Part shown: in pieces, positions 27,876 through 40,500 of the stretch
Numbering within the stretch: the stretch's first letter is position 1
Layout: every line of letters starts with the position of its first letter
Source: Pterobdella sp. o SKG-2022
Lineage: Eukaryota; Annelida; Clitellata; Hirudinida; Piscicolidae
DNA length: 64,000 nt
Reading direction: 5' to 3'
Assembly: GCA_964035795.1 (NCBI GenBank)
Contig: OZ038324.1
Span: 6,233,030 to 6,297,029, forward strand
Notes under the pieces: generated by a model
What the model was told of the DNA's origin: nothing
Databases searched by the model: none
What the model saw: the letters and a program-made list of their open reading frames with translations, nothing else
Translations under genes and position numbers: made by a program

Positions 27876-30800
27876 ATGGGCACGTTTGTGTCACAAACGA
27901 ATCCAATAACAGGCAAAATAGAGTGGGTTGTTAGAGATGAGGATTACGATTACATTCAAGAAATTGCGAGGTTCGGCACGATCATTTGCATTTCAATTCT
28001 CCATCTTCCAAACATTTTTTCTTACAGATCAACCTATGGAGACATGCTTCACGACACAGAAAGAGTGAATTTTTTAATAATTCATATTTTATAAAAGTTT
28101 TTAAAACATAAAAAGTCAAAGCATGAGTAAATCCCTTAACCCAACAACAGAACAAATTATATGAGGTAGGTTTGAAGCAGGCCATAAGTAAAGTGCATGC
28201 TCTAGGACTGCAGGCTTTTGTGCTTGACATCGGCACTGGTTATTTTTCAGTTTTCTCAATTTGATAAAAAAAACTTCATCAAAAAAATTTTTATAAATCA
28301 AGTTGTTAGAGTTATAGACTTTTAATTATAATTACTTTGCTATGCACTTTCAAATCACAGTACTTAATCTCTAGTATGATCCTAATTATCATTTGATCAA
28401 TAAACAAGAGAATATAGTCAAGCTCTGTATAATGAAATAAAACCAGTTTTTGTGTCACAAAAACTGATCTTCATTTCAATATTCATATCACTTTCATATT
28501 TAGTTTCCTTACACAAAAAATGCTACATAGATGTTTTTCATATCAAAATGGTTGTTATTAAAAGTTTCAAATTCACATTTTTTTTTCATTTCAAATATAG
28601 AAATTATTCAAAGTTTTAAATTCATATTATTTTTGTTTCTTGTCCGACATATGGTCTGGTAATTTTTTTCACAATAAATCATTCTCATTTATGACTGCTA
28701 TTTATATTTTCTAGTTGCCTTTATAGCTGTTCAAAATAAACTGTATACATTATCATAATTAGTATTTAAAATCTTTTTTATTATTATTTGTTTTTTTATA
28801 TTATTGATATTGTCATCATTCATGCGTTATGTTATCATAAAAACCATAAGTGAGGTTCATATTAAATATATATTTATTTATTACTTCAGACCTAGTTCTC
28901 TGAAAAAACAAACAAAAGCTTATTGAAAGCATATATTTGTTCATAATTTTTCACGAATCTTCATGATTTCCCACCTTCACTCGGGTATCTGCTGATTGCA
29001 TATAAATCCTCAATTACAGGAACAGGCCTGTTGTCAATGATGGCAGTCAGAGCTGGAGCAGACAAAGTAGTTGCTTGTGAGGTGAGGTTTTTTTAGATGC
29101 AAGTTGTCCACTTTTTCAGTGGAGAAACTAGACTGAATGAGAATGATTATTATTATTGTTATATTATAAATATTGGAATAATTGCTGTTTGATCTTTTTA
29201 TTTGCAGGCTTTCATGCCCATGGCTGAATGTGCAGAGAGAGTGATCGAACAGAATGGCATGGGTGGGCAGATCAAAGTGATTAAGAAGAGGTGTGTTTGT
29301 GCTTAAAGTTTATTACCATTATGCTGTTTCAAGGTTTATTTTAATTTTAGAATTTAGATTATATTAAGTGTATGTTTAAATCATACCTGCATTCAAGATT
29401 GATTTTCAGAATAGATTGCTTACACATCAAAAAGATATCAAAAACATCAAATATAAGACATAAGCAATCACTTGGCACAGGTCAACAGAGGTGACGGTGG
29501 AAGACATGGGAGGAAGGGCTAACATCTTGGTGGCAGAGGTATTTGACACGGAGTTGATCGGGGAGGGGGCCATCTCCACGTTTGAACACGCATCTCAGTG
29601 CTTACTCGACACTCAAGTCCGCTATGTCATCCCTTCTGAGGCGGACATCTTCATCCAACCAGTGTCTTGCAATTTCTTCATGAAGTGGCACAAGTTTCTG
29701 CCCATCAAATATAAGACAACCTGTCGCAATTCGGGTTCTGATGTTTGTTCTAAAGCGAAAAACGCCAAGATTTCATCTCCTACCAGAAACCCTCTTATCC
29801 ACCAAACATCTCTTCCTAGTCCTCAAATCCACTACCACAAAGACACCATTCTCTCCACCCCTCCTTCCATCTTCTCTTGCTCTGGTGCTGCTTCAGTACA
29901 CGACATCCAACTCAACCAGCTGCACCTTTCTCGCTTCGTTCCTGTAGGACACCCTGTCAAGGCTTTCCAGTTGGTTGCTCCGTCTGCAGATATATTAATT
30001 AACGTTATTACTATTATTATTTCTTATACCTTAGTCATTAATTCAATTTGTATTGATTGATTTTGTCTTTGATTCTTAACATTCGTACAGTGAAACCACC
30101 CAAATAAAACCCTTCAACCTTCACAAGTTTCGACTTCGGGGAGAAGAAAGAAAAGTTACACTACCAAAAAAGCACGCTCCTTTCTCTTCCATGTAATATG
30201 AGTAACAAACTTGATTGTATCTTTATGTGGTGGCAGATCTATATGGATGATGATGAGGGTGGTGTTGGGGGAGAGAGTGGTTGTAGAGAAGGTGGCAGTT
30301 GTGGTGATGGTGAAGAGAAGAACAGAGTGATTTTAAGCACTGCACCACACTGGGCACATCCCACACCAGATGATATGCAGGTTGAGTTGGTTTCAGATTT
30401 CATATTGCTTGTCAAACTTTTTTAAAAAGGAAAACAATGACTTTAAACATAGAGGATAATGATTTTGTGATTTTTCAAAGAATATTTCCAAATAATGATT
30501 ATCTCCAGTGGCGGGATCATTGGATGCAAGCGGTGTACTACCCCATGAACGAGTTGGAGGTGCAGAAAGGTTGATATCATGCCTTAAAATTGCATTAAGT
30601 TCCTCTTTATACTCTTCCTTCAACTCATTCTTCTGTTTATCATTAAAGGCTCAGTCAACATGGAGAAATTCATTTTATTCACGTTAAATTTTTAATATTT
30701 TCTTTATACTTCTCGAAAACTGCTTACATTGTTGGGTATTTATATAAGCTATTCAGAGTGAAGTGTCTAAAGAACCTATCGTCTACAAAACCGCAGATGA

Positions 30801-33800
30801 AACCTACCAAGTAGTATGTAACCACGATGAATACAGCCTCTGGTTCAACCTTCAAGACTCCCCACAACACCAAGCCCCGCTCTCTTCCGATCCCCAACAA
30901 CCGCTCATTTATGACGTCACGCCAGAAATGAATAGAATAGCGCCTGCGTGCACGTGTATGGGACATGTGGTGTGTAGTCGCACCCGGATTGGGATGATGA
31001 ATGACGTGGCACGGAACGATGCCTACATCAGGGCGCTTAAAAAGGTTACAATTTTGTTGAGGTATCTGTTCTGGGTGCAGGTATGTTTGTAGGGTCATCT
31101 TATGGTTGGCTTTATTTTGAAGAGCTTAAATTTTTATAAGATTGAATCAAGCTTATTGCATTTATTAATCAAATAATAATAATGATATGGTTATTTAATC
31201 CCGAAATTATTAACATTAGTAACATCTCCTACAACCAACAACATCAGCTGGTGAAGGAAGACTCAGTAGTATTCAGTCACTCAGACGATTCACTCCTCCC
31301 TTTGATCGCTGCCAAACTTGGTGCCAAAAAGGTGGTTTTATCATTGCCTTATCAACTTCTATATATTATCATTCTTATGGTATATTGTATTATACATCTT
31401 CTCTATGTATTAATTCGGCCATGAGGTCGCTTCAAATAAGAGTTTCATTTTGGCAATTTTTAAGCTCCACACACATCGCTGAAAGCTCAATAACAACAAC
31501 AGCAACAATATACGACTAAAAGCTTAATAACCTCGGCAGGTGTTCACGACGCAGACTCGACCATTGTCTGTGAAGTTTTTGCAGGAGTACATCGATCACA
31601 ACTCACTGCAAGATATTGTCAAAGTTATCAATAAAGATGTGTATGATCTGAAGAAGAAAGATTTAGAAGGGGAGAAGGTTAGTGCTTTTTGGGGGTTTTG
31701 TTTATCTTGCTTGTCAAACACTTCAGATGTTTTCCGTTGGTAAATTATTATTGCTATATTTTTTATAGTGTTTTTCGATTTTTTTTTCACATAAATCTTG
31801 GAAAAGTTTTTTGTTAGTGATTTCATATTATAATATGCCTCAAGTTTCCTCTCAAGGGCTCAATTTTATTTTTTTTAAATATTTTTTTATTCCCCCCATG
31901 TTCCGCCGTGTAGGTTAGGAACGTACCCTATCTTCATCATCAGGTTGTTAGTGTTGGTCTTAGGATGTTTCTTTGCATATTGAGAACTTTTTCTGAGAAC
32001 CTAGCTTGATGAGAGCAGACTGATAAAACAGTCTTTGTGGGGTTCTCAAACAAAAATTATCTTGAAACAAGATAAAATTAGTAAACCCAAAAGATTACTG
32101 GAGGACAGAGAAGGGTCCTTTAGATTTTTACCTTGAAAGGGTAGCAGCCCCACCAACTAGCAAGCCTAAACGTTAGGGCGTAGATGCCTTTTAATGTCAT
32201 GCCTTGGACAAGTGCCTTTTACGTCATGCCCAGGATCAACTTAATTTATGATTCTTTAGTGTTTATTTCTTTAAAAACTTTCCTTTTTACTTGAGTTATT
32301 CAACTTTCATTTTTTTCTCATCATATCGCCATACTCATTAAACCCTTCTTCATACTAATTACTACATTTTTAACCAATAAATAAGTAAATAAATGAATGG
32401 AAACTTTTAAATATTCTAAATGAAAACACTTTTTGAAGGTTTAGTTACGTCTACAAAGCTTTTCGTTAGTTGAACTCACATTAGCAAGTGGAGTATCTTG
32501 AATTGGTAATGTAGATTCAACTTATGAAAAGCTTCGTGGGTTTAAATAAACTTTGAGAAGTTTTTTTTTAATTTTGATATTTATTTTAAGCGTAAAAAAT
32601 TAGAAACTTGACAAATGATTGAAAAACTCAATCAGTCTTTCTCATACAGATCAGCTTGTTGATCGGAGAGCCCTACTACAGCACATCACTGCTTCCCTGG
32701 GACAACCTGCACTTTCTGTTCGCCAAGTCTTTCCTCCACAGACATTCTGTGCTTTATGACGGCCAAGTTGCCCTCGCCACACTGCCCTACTCTGCCCGTA
32801 TCATGGCGCTCTCTGTCTGCTTCGCTGATCTGCATAAGGTTTGCCTATTATTTGTTAAGGGTCTATAAATTGAAGTTTAAATATCGTTTTTATCATATTA
32901 ATACTGTAATAAAGACTTCATATATTTCACCATATATCTTAATGCTAAGGTCAAAGGTTCAAACCTGGGTGAGTGTGAAGGGTTCAATATGGCCGCTTTC
33001 GATGCTTTGATTGACAAGGCTTGTGGCCAATCAGACGCTATCATTGAACCGCAGCCCTTGTGGGAGTATCCTTCTCAGCCAATGACCAATGATTTCGAGC
33101 TTCTATTCTTCGACGTGGCAAGCATTGATGTGGCTAAAATGCAAGGCATGGAGAAGCAGGGATGTGTAGATTTTGTGGCGTTAGTAGCCCTTGTTGTTGA
33201 TTTGATTTAATGAATATATACCGTGATTTGAATCCGGTTCATCTCCAACATACCATGAATGGCTAGATTCACTTCATGTTATTGGATTGTCTTTTTTTTC
33301 CAATAATAATACTAATATATTTTATTTAAAATTTTAATTGAGGCTTTTTTATGAATGTTTTTAAAGTTGGTTTTAGTTTTTATGATTTTTAGAAGTCTCA
33401 CATCTTTTTATTGGATTCAAACTCAGCATCATCATCGTTCATCGTCATTGTATTCTCATCTCCATGGGGTTAGACGGGGGTTTGATCTCATGGTGTCACT
33501 GACACTAACAGATCTGGTGAATGTAATGGGGTTGTTTTATGGATAGAGTATGATTTGTTGAATGAGGATGATGAAGACGATGAGGATGAAGATGACCTCA
33601 CTACGCAGTTCTTCAAAGATTTACCCAACCTCAAAAGTTTGATCATTTAATAACGTTTGGGTTAGATTTTTTTGGTTTTTGAAGAATGTATACACGAAAT
33701 CTAAAGGCACTTTCATGATGTTTTGATGGAAGATATACATTTCAAACGTTATGGATGTAAAAGTTTTTGAAGCGATAAGTCTAATTCTAAACTTTGAACT

Positions 33801-34238
33801 CAACTTCTAAACCATTTCCATGCAATAATTCGATTTTAAATTCAGACGTTATATCATTATTTATATACTAAAACCAATTTAATTTTAAGTACAGAAATAA
33901 TGTAATATATACACTAAAACTAGTTTGCTTTCAAATTCAGACATAGCGTAATTTACAAACTATAACGTATTTGGTTTCAAGTTCATATATAGCGTAATAT
34001 ACACCAAGACTAAATTGGCTTTAAACGTGCTACCACAGAGAAAAATAGAACAAAGGTGAGTACTGGACCAAAAAGCGAACCAGGGGGTAATGTGACGTGG
34101 GATGCTTTTACCAGACAGGGAGTCTACTTCTTCAAAAAGTCCAACAAGGTTGTAGCAGGAAAGAGTAAGCTAAGCTACAAAGTTTCTTTCAACCCAAAAA
34201 ATGGAGAATTTGCTTTTGATTTTGAAGTTACCCATTAA
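27876..34238 (+). CDS. PRMT7: Protein arginine N-methyltransferase 7, 15 exons
   Basis: SAM-dependent type III arginine methyltransferase (monomethylarginine) with two tandem methyltransferase modules. Exons: 27876-27970, 28028-28064, 28151-28238, 29020-29081, 29208-29290, 29481-29969, 30128-30380, 30509-30569, 30749-31044, 31248-31331, 31540-31677, 32650-32838, 32950-33179, 33512-33636, 34039-34238. The sum is 2430 nt, or 809 residues. Motifs: [18 protein letters not shown] at the N-terminus, [14 protein letters not shown] (SAM loop), [12 protein letters not shown], the double-E loop [33 protein letters not shown]; second module [26 protein letters not shown] and [10 protein letters not shown]. 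Human PRMT7 is about 692 residues. The excess sits in a Ser/Pro-rich insert in exon 6, a Gly/Glu-rich insert in exon 7 and an Asp/Glu run in exon 14. Probable poly-A signal at 34498-34503. Confidence 0.95.
31890..32240. repeat. GC-richer island in PRMT7 intron 11, probable old transposon piece
   Basis: This stretch stands out from the AT-rich intron by base composition and contains no exon of PRMT7 and no long open frame. Segments such as TGATGAGAGCAGACTGATAA look like a decayed interspersed repeat. I cannot name the family. Confidence 0.35.
32424..32560. repeat. Diverged foldback element, copy 1
   Basis: An imperfect inverted repeat: a left arm near 32424-32488 (core AAAGCTTTTCGTTAGTTGAA) pairs with a right arm near 32505-32560 (core TTCAACTTATGAAAAGCTTC). 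The arms match at roughly three-quarters of positions with small gaps. The core matches the arms of the perfect foldback at 59341-59486, so both belong to one family. It lies in PRMT7 intron 11. Confidence 0.65.
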
Positions 34239-34550
34239 GATTTGTTGTTTTTGGTTGAAAATTTTTGGCGTATTTAAAAATATTTCAGTCGCCATGCCGT
34301 GTGTTGTTTGGCTTATATCATATTATTTTCCCGCGTTCAACTATGTCATCAATCAAGCTCTGCTTAAATATATATTTTATGATTTATAAATGATGGTAGG
34401 AATACATCTTCATGAATAGACTGTTTAACTCCGGTTTAAAACTTGTTGAATTCCGTTTTATTTTTAAAATTTTATTTAAACCAAAATCGTTACAATCAAT
34501 AAAGTTTTTAACATGTTTCATAATTTTCTTCGCTTAAAACTGGTTCGAAA
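34239..34550. other. Convergent 3' region of PRMT7 and the protease gene
   Basis: 312 bp separate the two stop codons. An AATAAA for the + strand lies at 34498-34503, only 48 bp short of the stop of the opposite gene. Candidate TTTATT (minus-strand AATAAA) occurs near 34459. The two 3' UTRs probably overlap. Confidence 0.6.
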
Positions 34551-37500
34551 TCATCTGCAAGAGAAGCAGCAGGTAGATTTAATGACGGGATCTTGGCAAC
34601 CTGATGGGTTGTCTTTGACGTCTTGCTTGCACCAGTCGGCTTTGTCCCCGTACTCACACCCTGTTAATTGTGGCGAGAATCTGACGCTACTGTTAAGTTT
34701 ATATAGAGTTATTTTTATAAAATAAAAAAAGATAATGTATAATTTTATCACTTGAAAGAAATAAAATATATATAAAGCTAGAGATATTATCCGGCCGGGA
34801 TTCGAACCCTCGTCATTATGAGTAGATCCGAACGCTCTCAAGCCTAAAATGCCTTAACTATGACAATGTTAGTTATAATCATCTTTTAAATTCCACATTA
34901 GCGACAACCTATTTCAGATATACCTTTAGTTTTGGAAACTTTGAAGGAATTGCATTTGGCACAGCATGACTTTGCCACGCTAGGTGTGTAACAATCGTTA
35001 GCTGTCTTCTTTGAGCACCAAGATGGCTGAGTTTAAATATTAATTTAAAAGCTATTAAAATCATTCTAAGTATTAATCGAAATACTAGCTAAAATTAGCC
35101 ATAATATAAACATAAAGCTCTAACATTAAAGAAACATTCAGTTGAATAATTATAAACCACCACCACCCTTACCCCGTTTCCATAACAGCCATTTTTATCC
35201 TTTTTGAAACAGGTCTTGCAGCATCGTTTTCTGTATGATTCACTGCTGCAGTAATCAGGTTTACATGTGTCTTCCTTGTCTCCGTAAGGACAGTTTTCTG
35301 TTCAATTTTGAATGTTTCAATCTTATTGTTTTGAGGGTCTTTTATTTTGGTGTATAATTCATTAATTGTCTATTATTATAAAAGAGTTTAATGAATGAAT
35401 TTAAAGAAAAAACTATTTAAGATTTCAAACTTCACTGATCAGACCTACTAATTGAAAGCCTTAGTTATTCAAAACACCCAACCCACATACCCGGGTTCTT
35501 CTTCTTGATTTTGGCGCATGATTCACAGCAGGATTTCAAGTAAGTTTCATGATAGCATAAGTTGTTGTATTTATAAAAGATTGTAGAGCATTTTAGGTCT
35601 TTCATGGAGTGGTGTTGCAAGGGAACTTTGCTGTCTCCAAACCTACATGTGTCTGTAGACGAAAGAAGATGGCGTGGGTAAATAGTACAATGTAATTTCT
35701 TGATTTATATTTTTTAAACTTCGAGAGTTTTTTTAATTAATGATAGAAGTAACTGAATTATTTTACTGCGGAGTTTGATTATTATATAGTCTAGTTTCGT
35801 ATTAAATGACCATTAAAAGGCCAAATTGTATATTATCTTGTATATATAAAAATTGTATGCTTATAATGTATACATTACATATATTTATCTAATCATTCTA
35901 TCTATACAACACCCATAAAACCGGAAACGACAGAGTTGAGAATAATCAACTAAAAGATATTGTTTGAGACTATACAACTTTCTTAACCAATTAATAGCAT
36001 AACCTTATATGTTGATCATTCAATCGCTCTTAACTGGGTTTTCGGTTATAAATGTTTAACCCACAAACAGCACCTTTGATACTAGGGGCCTTATTGTTCT
36101 TGACACACTTCCCGAGAACACACCACATCTTATCCCCGCAAGAGGTCCCCTCGTAAGCACGAATATGCCAATATGGCTCGCATTTCTTTGTTTCGGTGTT
36201 GTAGCACACCAAGTCGGAGCATATCTCATCGCCCACTGTCGCCCCCTATGTAAGCCACCATGTTGGTTGGTTTTTAATAGATAGATATAAGAATTATTTA
36301 AAAAATAATAATTCTGAGATTTATTTTTAGTATATGATGTAAAATAACAATGGCTTTTATTTAATATCCTACAATGTTTTAGACAACTATAGTAACCTAA
36401 ATAATTTTTTTCGATTTCAATTAAAAAATTTTTTTCAGTAGAAACAGTTTTAAAATTCTACAACAGTTAATTTTTTTTGTGAAAGAGCTTCTCCTACCCC
36501 GCAGAAATAAGAGCTTTTTCCATAGGAGAGCTGGCACTGTTCCATGAGGGAGTACTTTTGGCCTGTGATTTGGTTAATGTTTTTTTTGCCATCCAACACA
36601 TTTTTGACGTTTGGCTTATCCAGCAAGCAGTTAGTTCTGTTTCTGTGGACGTTGTGGTGGTGTGAGTGAGTGGATTGTAAGCACAAAAACCAAATTGGTC
36701 GATTTATGTTAACGTAGAAATGGACTTGAAACGATGGTGATGATGGTTACTGGTTTATGGAAATAATTTACGATGGAAGGTTTTCTTTACGAATAATTCA
36801 TCATAAAATTATTTCAACACTATACACATATAAGTATTCTTGTGTATTAGAATAAAAGAGAACCCGAAAAAACGATAAATAAAATAACAATGAAAAATAA
36901 GTATATTAAATCGCATTTAAAGCCTTGCTTAGTTCCATGTGAAGTTATAGTGATTAAATCTGAATCATAAGCCGCTGTATGTGCTTTTGTATAGAATTGT
37001 ATGCTAAGTTATTTTTAGTTCAATACAAAGTTATAAATAACACCTTCTAGCTTTCAAATATTCCCTTCAAAGTTACAAATATTACATTCAAAGCACATTG
37101 AAAATTATAAATAGAACATTGAAGTTCATAGATTTCCCATAAAAAGTGAAGTCATACTAACCTATTGAGGGCTCTAACGTGGGTGGTGAATTGTTCCACG
37201 GAACAATGGGAAAAGACCTTCTCGTTGTGATAGAATGTGCTTCTCCCTTTATAACAATAAGAATATCACTATAAATATACTATTAGTAATAATAGTAATA
37301 ATAATAACAATAGTAATAATAATAACAATAGTAATAATAATAAAAATAGTAATAATAATAACAATAGTAATAATAATAACAATAGTAATAATAATAACAA
37401 TAGTAATAATAATAACAATAGTAATAATAATAACAATAGTAATAATAATAACAATAGTAATAATAATAACAATAGTAATAATAATAACAATAGTAATAAT

Positions 37501-40500
37501 AATAACAATAGTAATAATAATAACAATAGTAATAATAATAACAATAGTAATAATAATAACAATAGTAATAATAATAACAATAGTAATAATAATGAAAACA
37601 TGAATAATAATAATAGATTTCCATAAATATCGCTATTAATAGATTATTAGTATTAATATTATTAGTATCAATTAAACTAATAAAAATAATAATAAAAATA
37701 AAAATGGATTTTTATTTATAGAATCAAGAAACAGACCGAAGGATGCACTGGCCATAATGTAAGCGTCATTGGAGGAACATGTGTTGTTCTCGGAATCATG
37801 CCACGACCCCAGACTGATTGAGAAAATTTATTTTTTTTTAATTGTTATTATTATTATTATTATTGTTTTTTTGTTGTTAAATCTTTTCATTGTTGTTGTG
37901 AATACAGGTTTTTTTGTTATTTTTAAAAATAAGTTTTTTACAATGAACTTACTAGAAAAACAAAACAAAATCATAGTAATTTTGTATTTCATTTTATAAA
38001 ACATACATCTATTTGAACAAATAAACTTCAATGCAAGCCTTTAGTACATCTATTAACACCTACTATACAATACAATGAATTAACATCTCGATATAATTGT
38101 ATAACGTAATAGTATAAAGATTAATTATACACACAAGATTTAATACTGAATCCCTTAACAAACTAACGCATGGCCGATCTCATGTGTGGTAACGTATATC
38201 TTTTCATGGATTGGTAAGTTTTTGACCGTGACAGCTGTTGTTCCTTTACACAAAGTTCCTATGTAACTAAGGCCCAGTATTTCTGTGGCGGACAGCTGTC
38301 TGTTGGAATTGGTTTGAGGTTTTGTTCTTGTGTTTACAAGCTTATGATTTAATGTATGGTTTATCTATATGAATGGATGTATCGTGTGGTCTTATTATCA
38401 TAACAAACTGGGAGGGAAGTTTAATGGCTGTAGACCACTTTTCTATAATTAAGTATTTTGACTGATATTATATTAAACTTTATCTTATTTTACTTTTTAA
38501 TTATAAATAAATTTATCGGCTAAGAACAAAAGCCACTGATGAGCGGAACCGTGTCACAGTAGAGTAGATTTATAGAGGTTATTATCGTTATACAATGGAA
38601 AAAATCACAAACTAACTCATGGAAGAGGACTGCAATATCGAATCTGGGCCACTTGAACCTGTTGATCATGTTCGGGTCCTGGGGTTGGTTACAGTCAGTA
38701 AAGTTTCGAGAATATTCTTAAAAGATGTTTTTTTGAGAACAAATTGAAATAATTTATACCGACTGACTAATTATGGGCAATTGGATTAACTTATTGAGAA
38801 TAATTTTTTAGTTTTAATATGGCAGTTTTTGATGTAGGTTGGGAGCAAAACACAAATAGCAAAATGAGAAAACAGAAAAAAATCGAAAAAACACGCAAAC
38901 CATACCCTGGCCCAATAATACAGAGCCAAAAGAGCTCGATCGGTGTATATTAGATTGGGACCCGCTGTAATGTCCCCTCTGCTCGTGAAGATCGCTTCGT
39001 TAGGAGTCTGCGGAATTGCAATGTACTGTAACCAACTAAAATCTATTATAATCGCATGCGTTAAAAGTTTCCCGCTAAAGTGGAAGGCATTATAATTTTA
39101 AAAGTAAATGTATTGTATTGTATGCTATTTAGGGTTCAGAGGTCTTTTTATGCTGGTGTATTATTGGCTGATTATGTATGGGGCTAGATTCGAACTGTGA
39201 CATTTGTTTAAAATAATCAATTTTTGTGTTTTTTTGTTGAATAAACATCTTTTCAAATTTTTAATTGTTCTTTTCTAATTTTTTGATGGGTTTTTGTGTA
39301 ATTCACAACGTTGCCATTGTTATTTTTATCAAATTTAAGCTGAATAATGCTCTTATATGAAATAAAATTATAGATAAAAAAATTAAGGTTGTCACCTTAG
39401 TAATGTGAAGAGCTACAACAGATGCACCAATTTTAAATTCTGGGCTTTGTATTCTTTGGTAGTTATCGTTCACCTTTAATTAATATATTATTAGGATGAA
39501 AAATTCAAAAAAAATGCCTTAATGTTTAGTAACTTATATAGTTATTTTTTCTCTGCTTCAATTGTTTTTGTTAACTAGTTTTAATAATTAGTTGATTCAT
39601 TTATTATCAATACTATTCACTTAAATCAGTGAAACTAAGTTTATTTAGCTTTTTGAACAATAAGTAGCTTAGGGTATTTATTATATATTCTTTTTATTTT
39701 ATTAATAAATTTCTAGAAAAACTTCTTATCAAAATCAAGATTTGTTGAGCTAACAGCATTGAACAGGTGGGCGTAATAGTACTTTATTTGGTCTACTGCC
39801 ATATCCGCTCTGTTTTTGGTGAATTCTAAAAACCTGTTTGAAAAGCAAGCAGTAACAAGCATTATCAAAAAAATTATCGATTTTTTCAGACATAATAATG
39901 TATTATAATTAAACGCCTCTGATAAAGATCACAATTTTGGTAAAATTCGCTTTATAAAAATATAAAAAAAAGAACAAATATTAAAATGAAACTGGTTAAT
40001 GTAATCTTTAAGACAAAAAGCTTGTTTGTATATATTACAAAAGAAATGAACCAGAGACTTTCTGTAGGTAGTGTGGTCAATAACCACCATCAATTCCATC
40101 ACTAGGTCCTGCTTGCCACTGGCCTGCCTGCTGATGGTACATTCATATTTTGGCTGGGTGTCCAAATCTGGCAAGATGGCTTCTAGAAGGGTGATTTGGT
40201 TTTAAGCGTCATTAAAAGACGTAAGTTGCGTTGTTGATTTTTTGCGATTAAAATCCCAACACTCAGTGGTTGTCTGGATTTTGACTTAGTCTAGAAAAAT
40301 GTAGGTTCTTCTAGCCCGCACGTCTTTGTTCACATTTTTATAAGATAAAACCAGAAAAAGGTTTCAAAAACTAATAAAGGCATAGCAAATTGCATTTTTT
40401 AATTAAATCCACTGTTTGGTAACTACAGGCAATATTTTGTATTTTTCGTCCAACTTCGCCATCGGTTTAATTTGATTTTTCAATGAAAAATGTGTTGAGT

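Noticed and set aside
37235..37624. Ile/Val-, Leu- and Tyr-rich frames of more than 100 codons
   Set aside because: Frames through the 18-bp tandem array inside a protease intron; no independent coding sign.
39717..39755. Extension of protease exon 6 (VSSTNLDFDKK)
   Set aside because: It would end in phase 2 at a weak donor and could not join the next exon in frame; the donor at 39754 joins in phase 0 and gives the expected family sequence.
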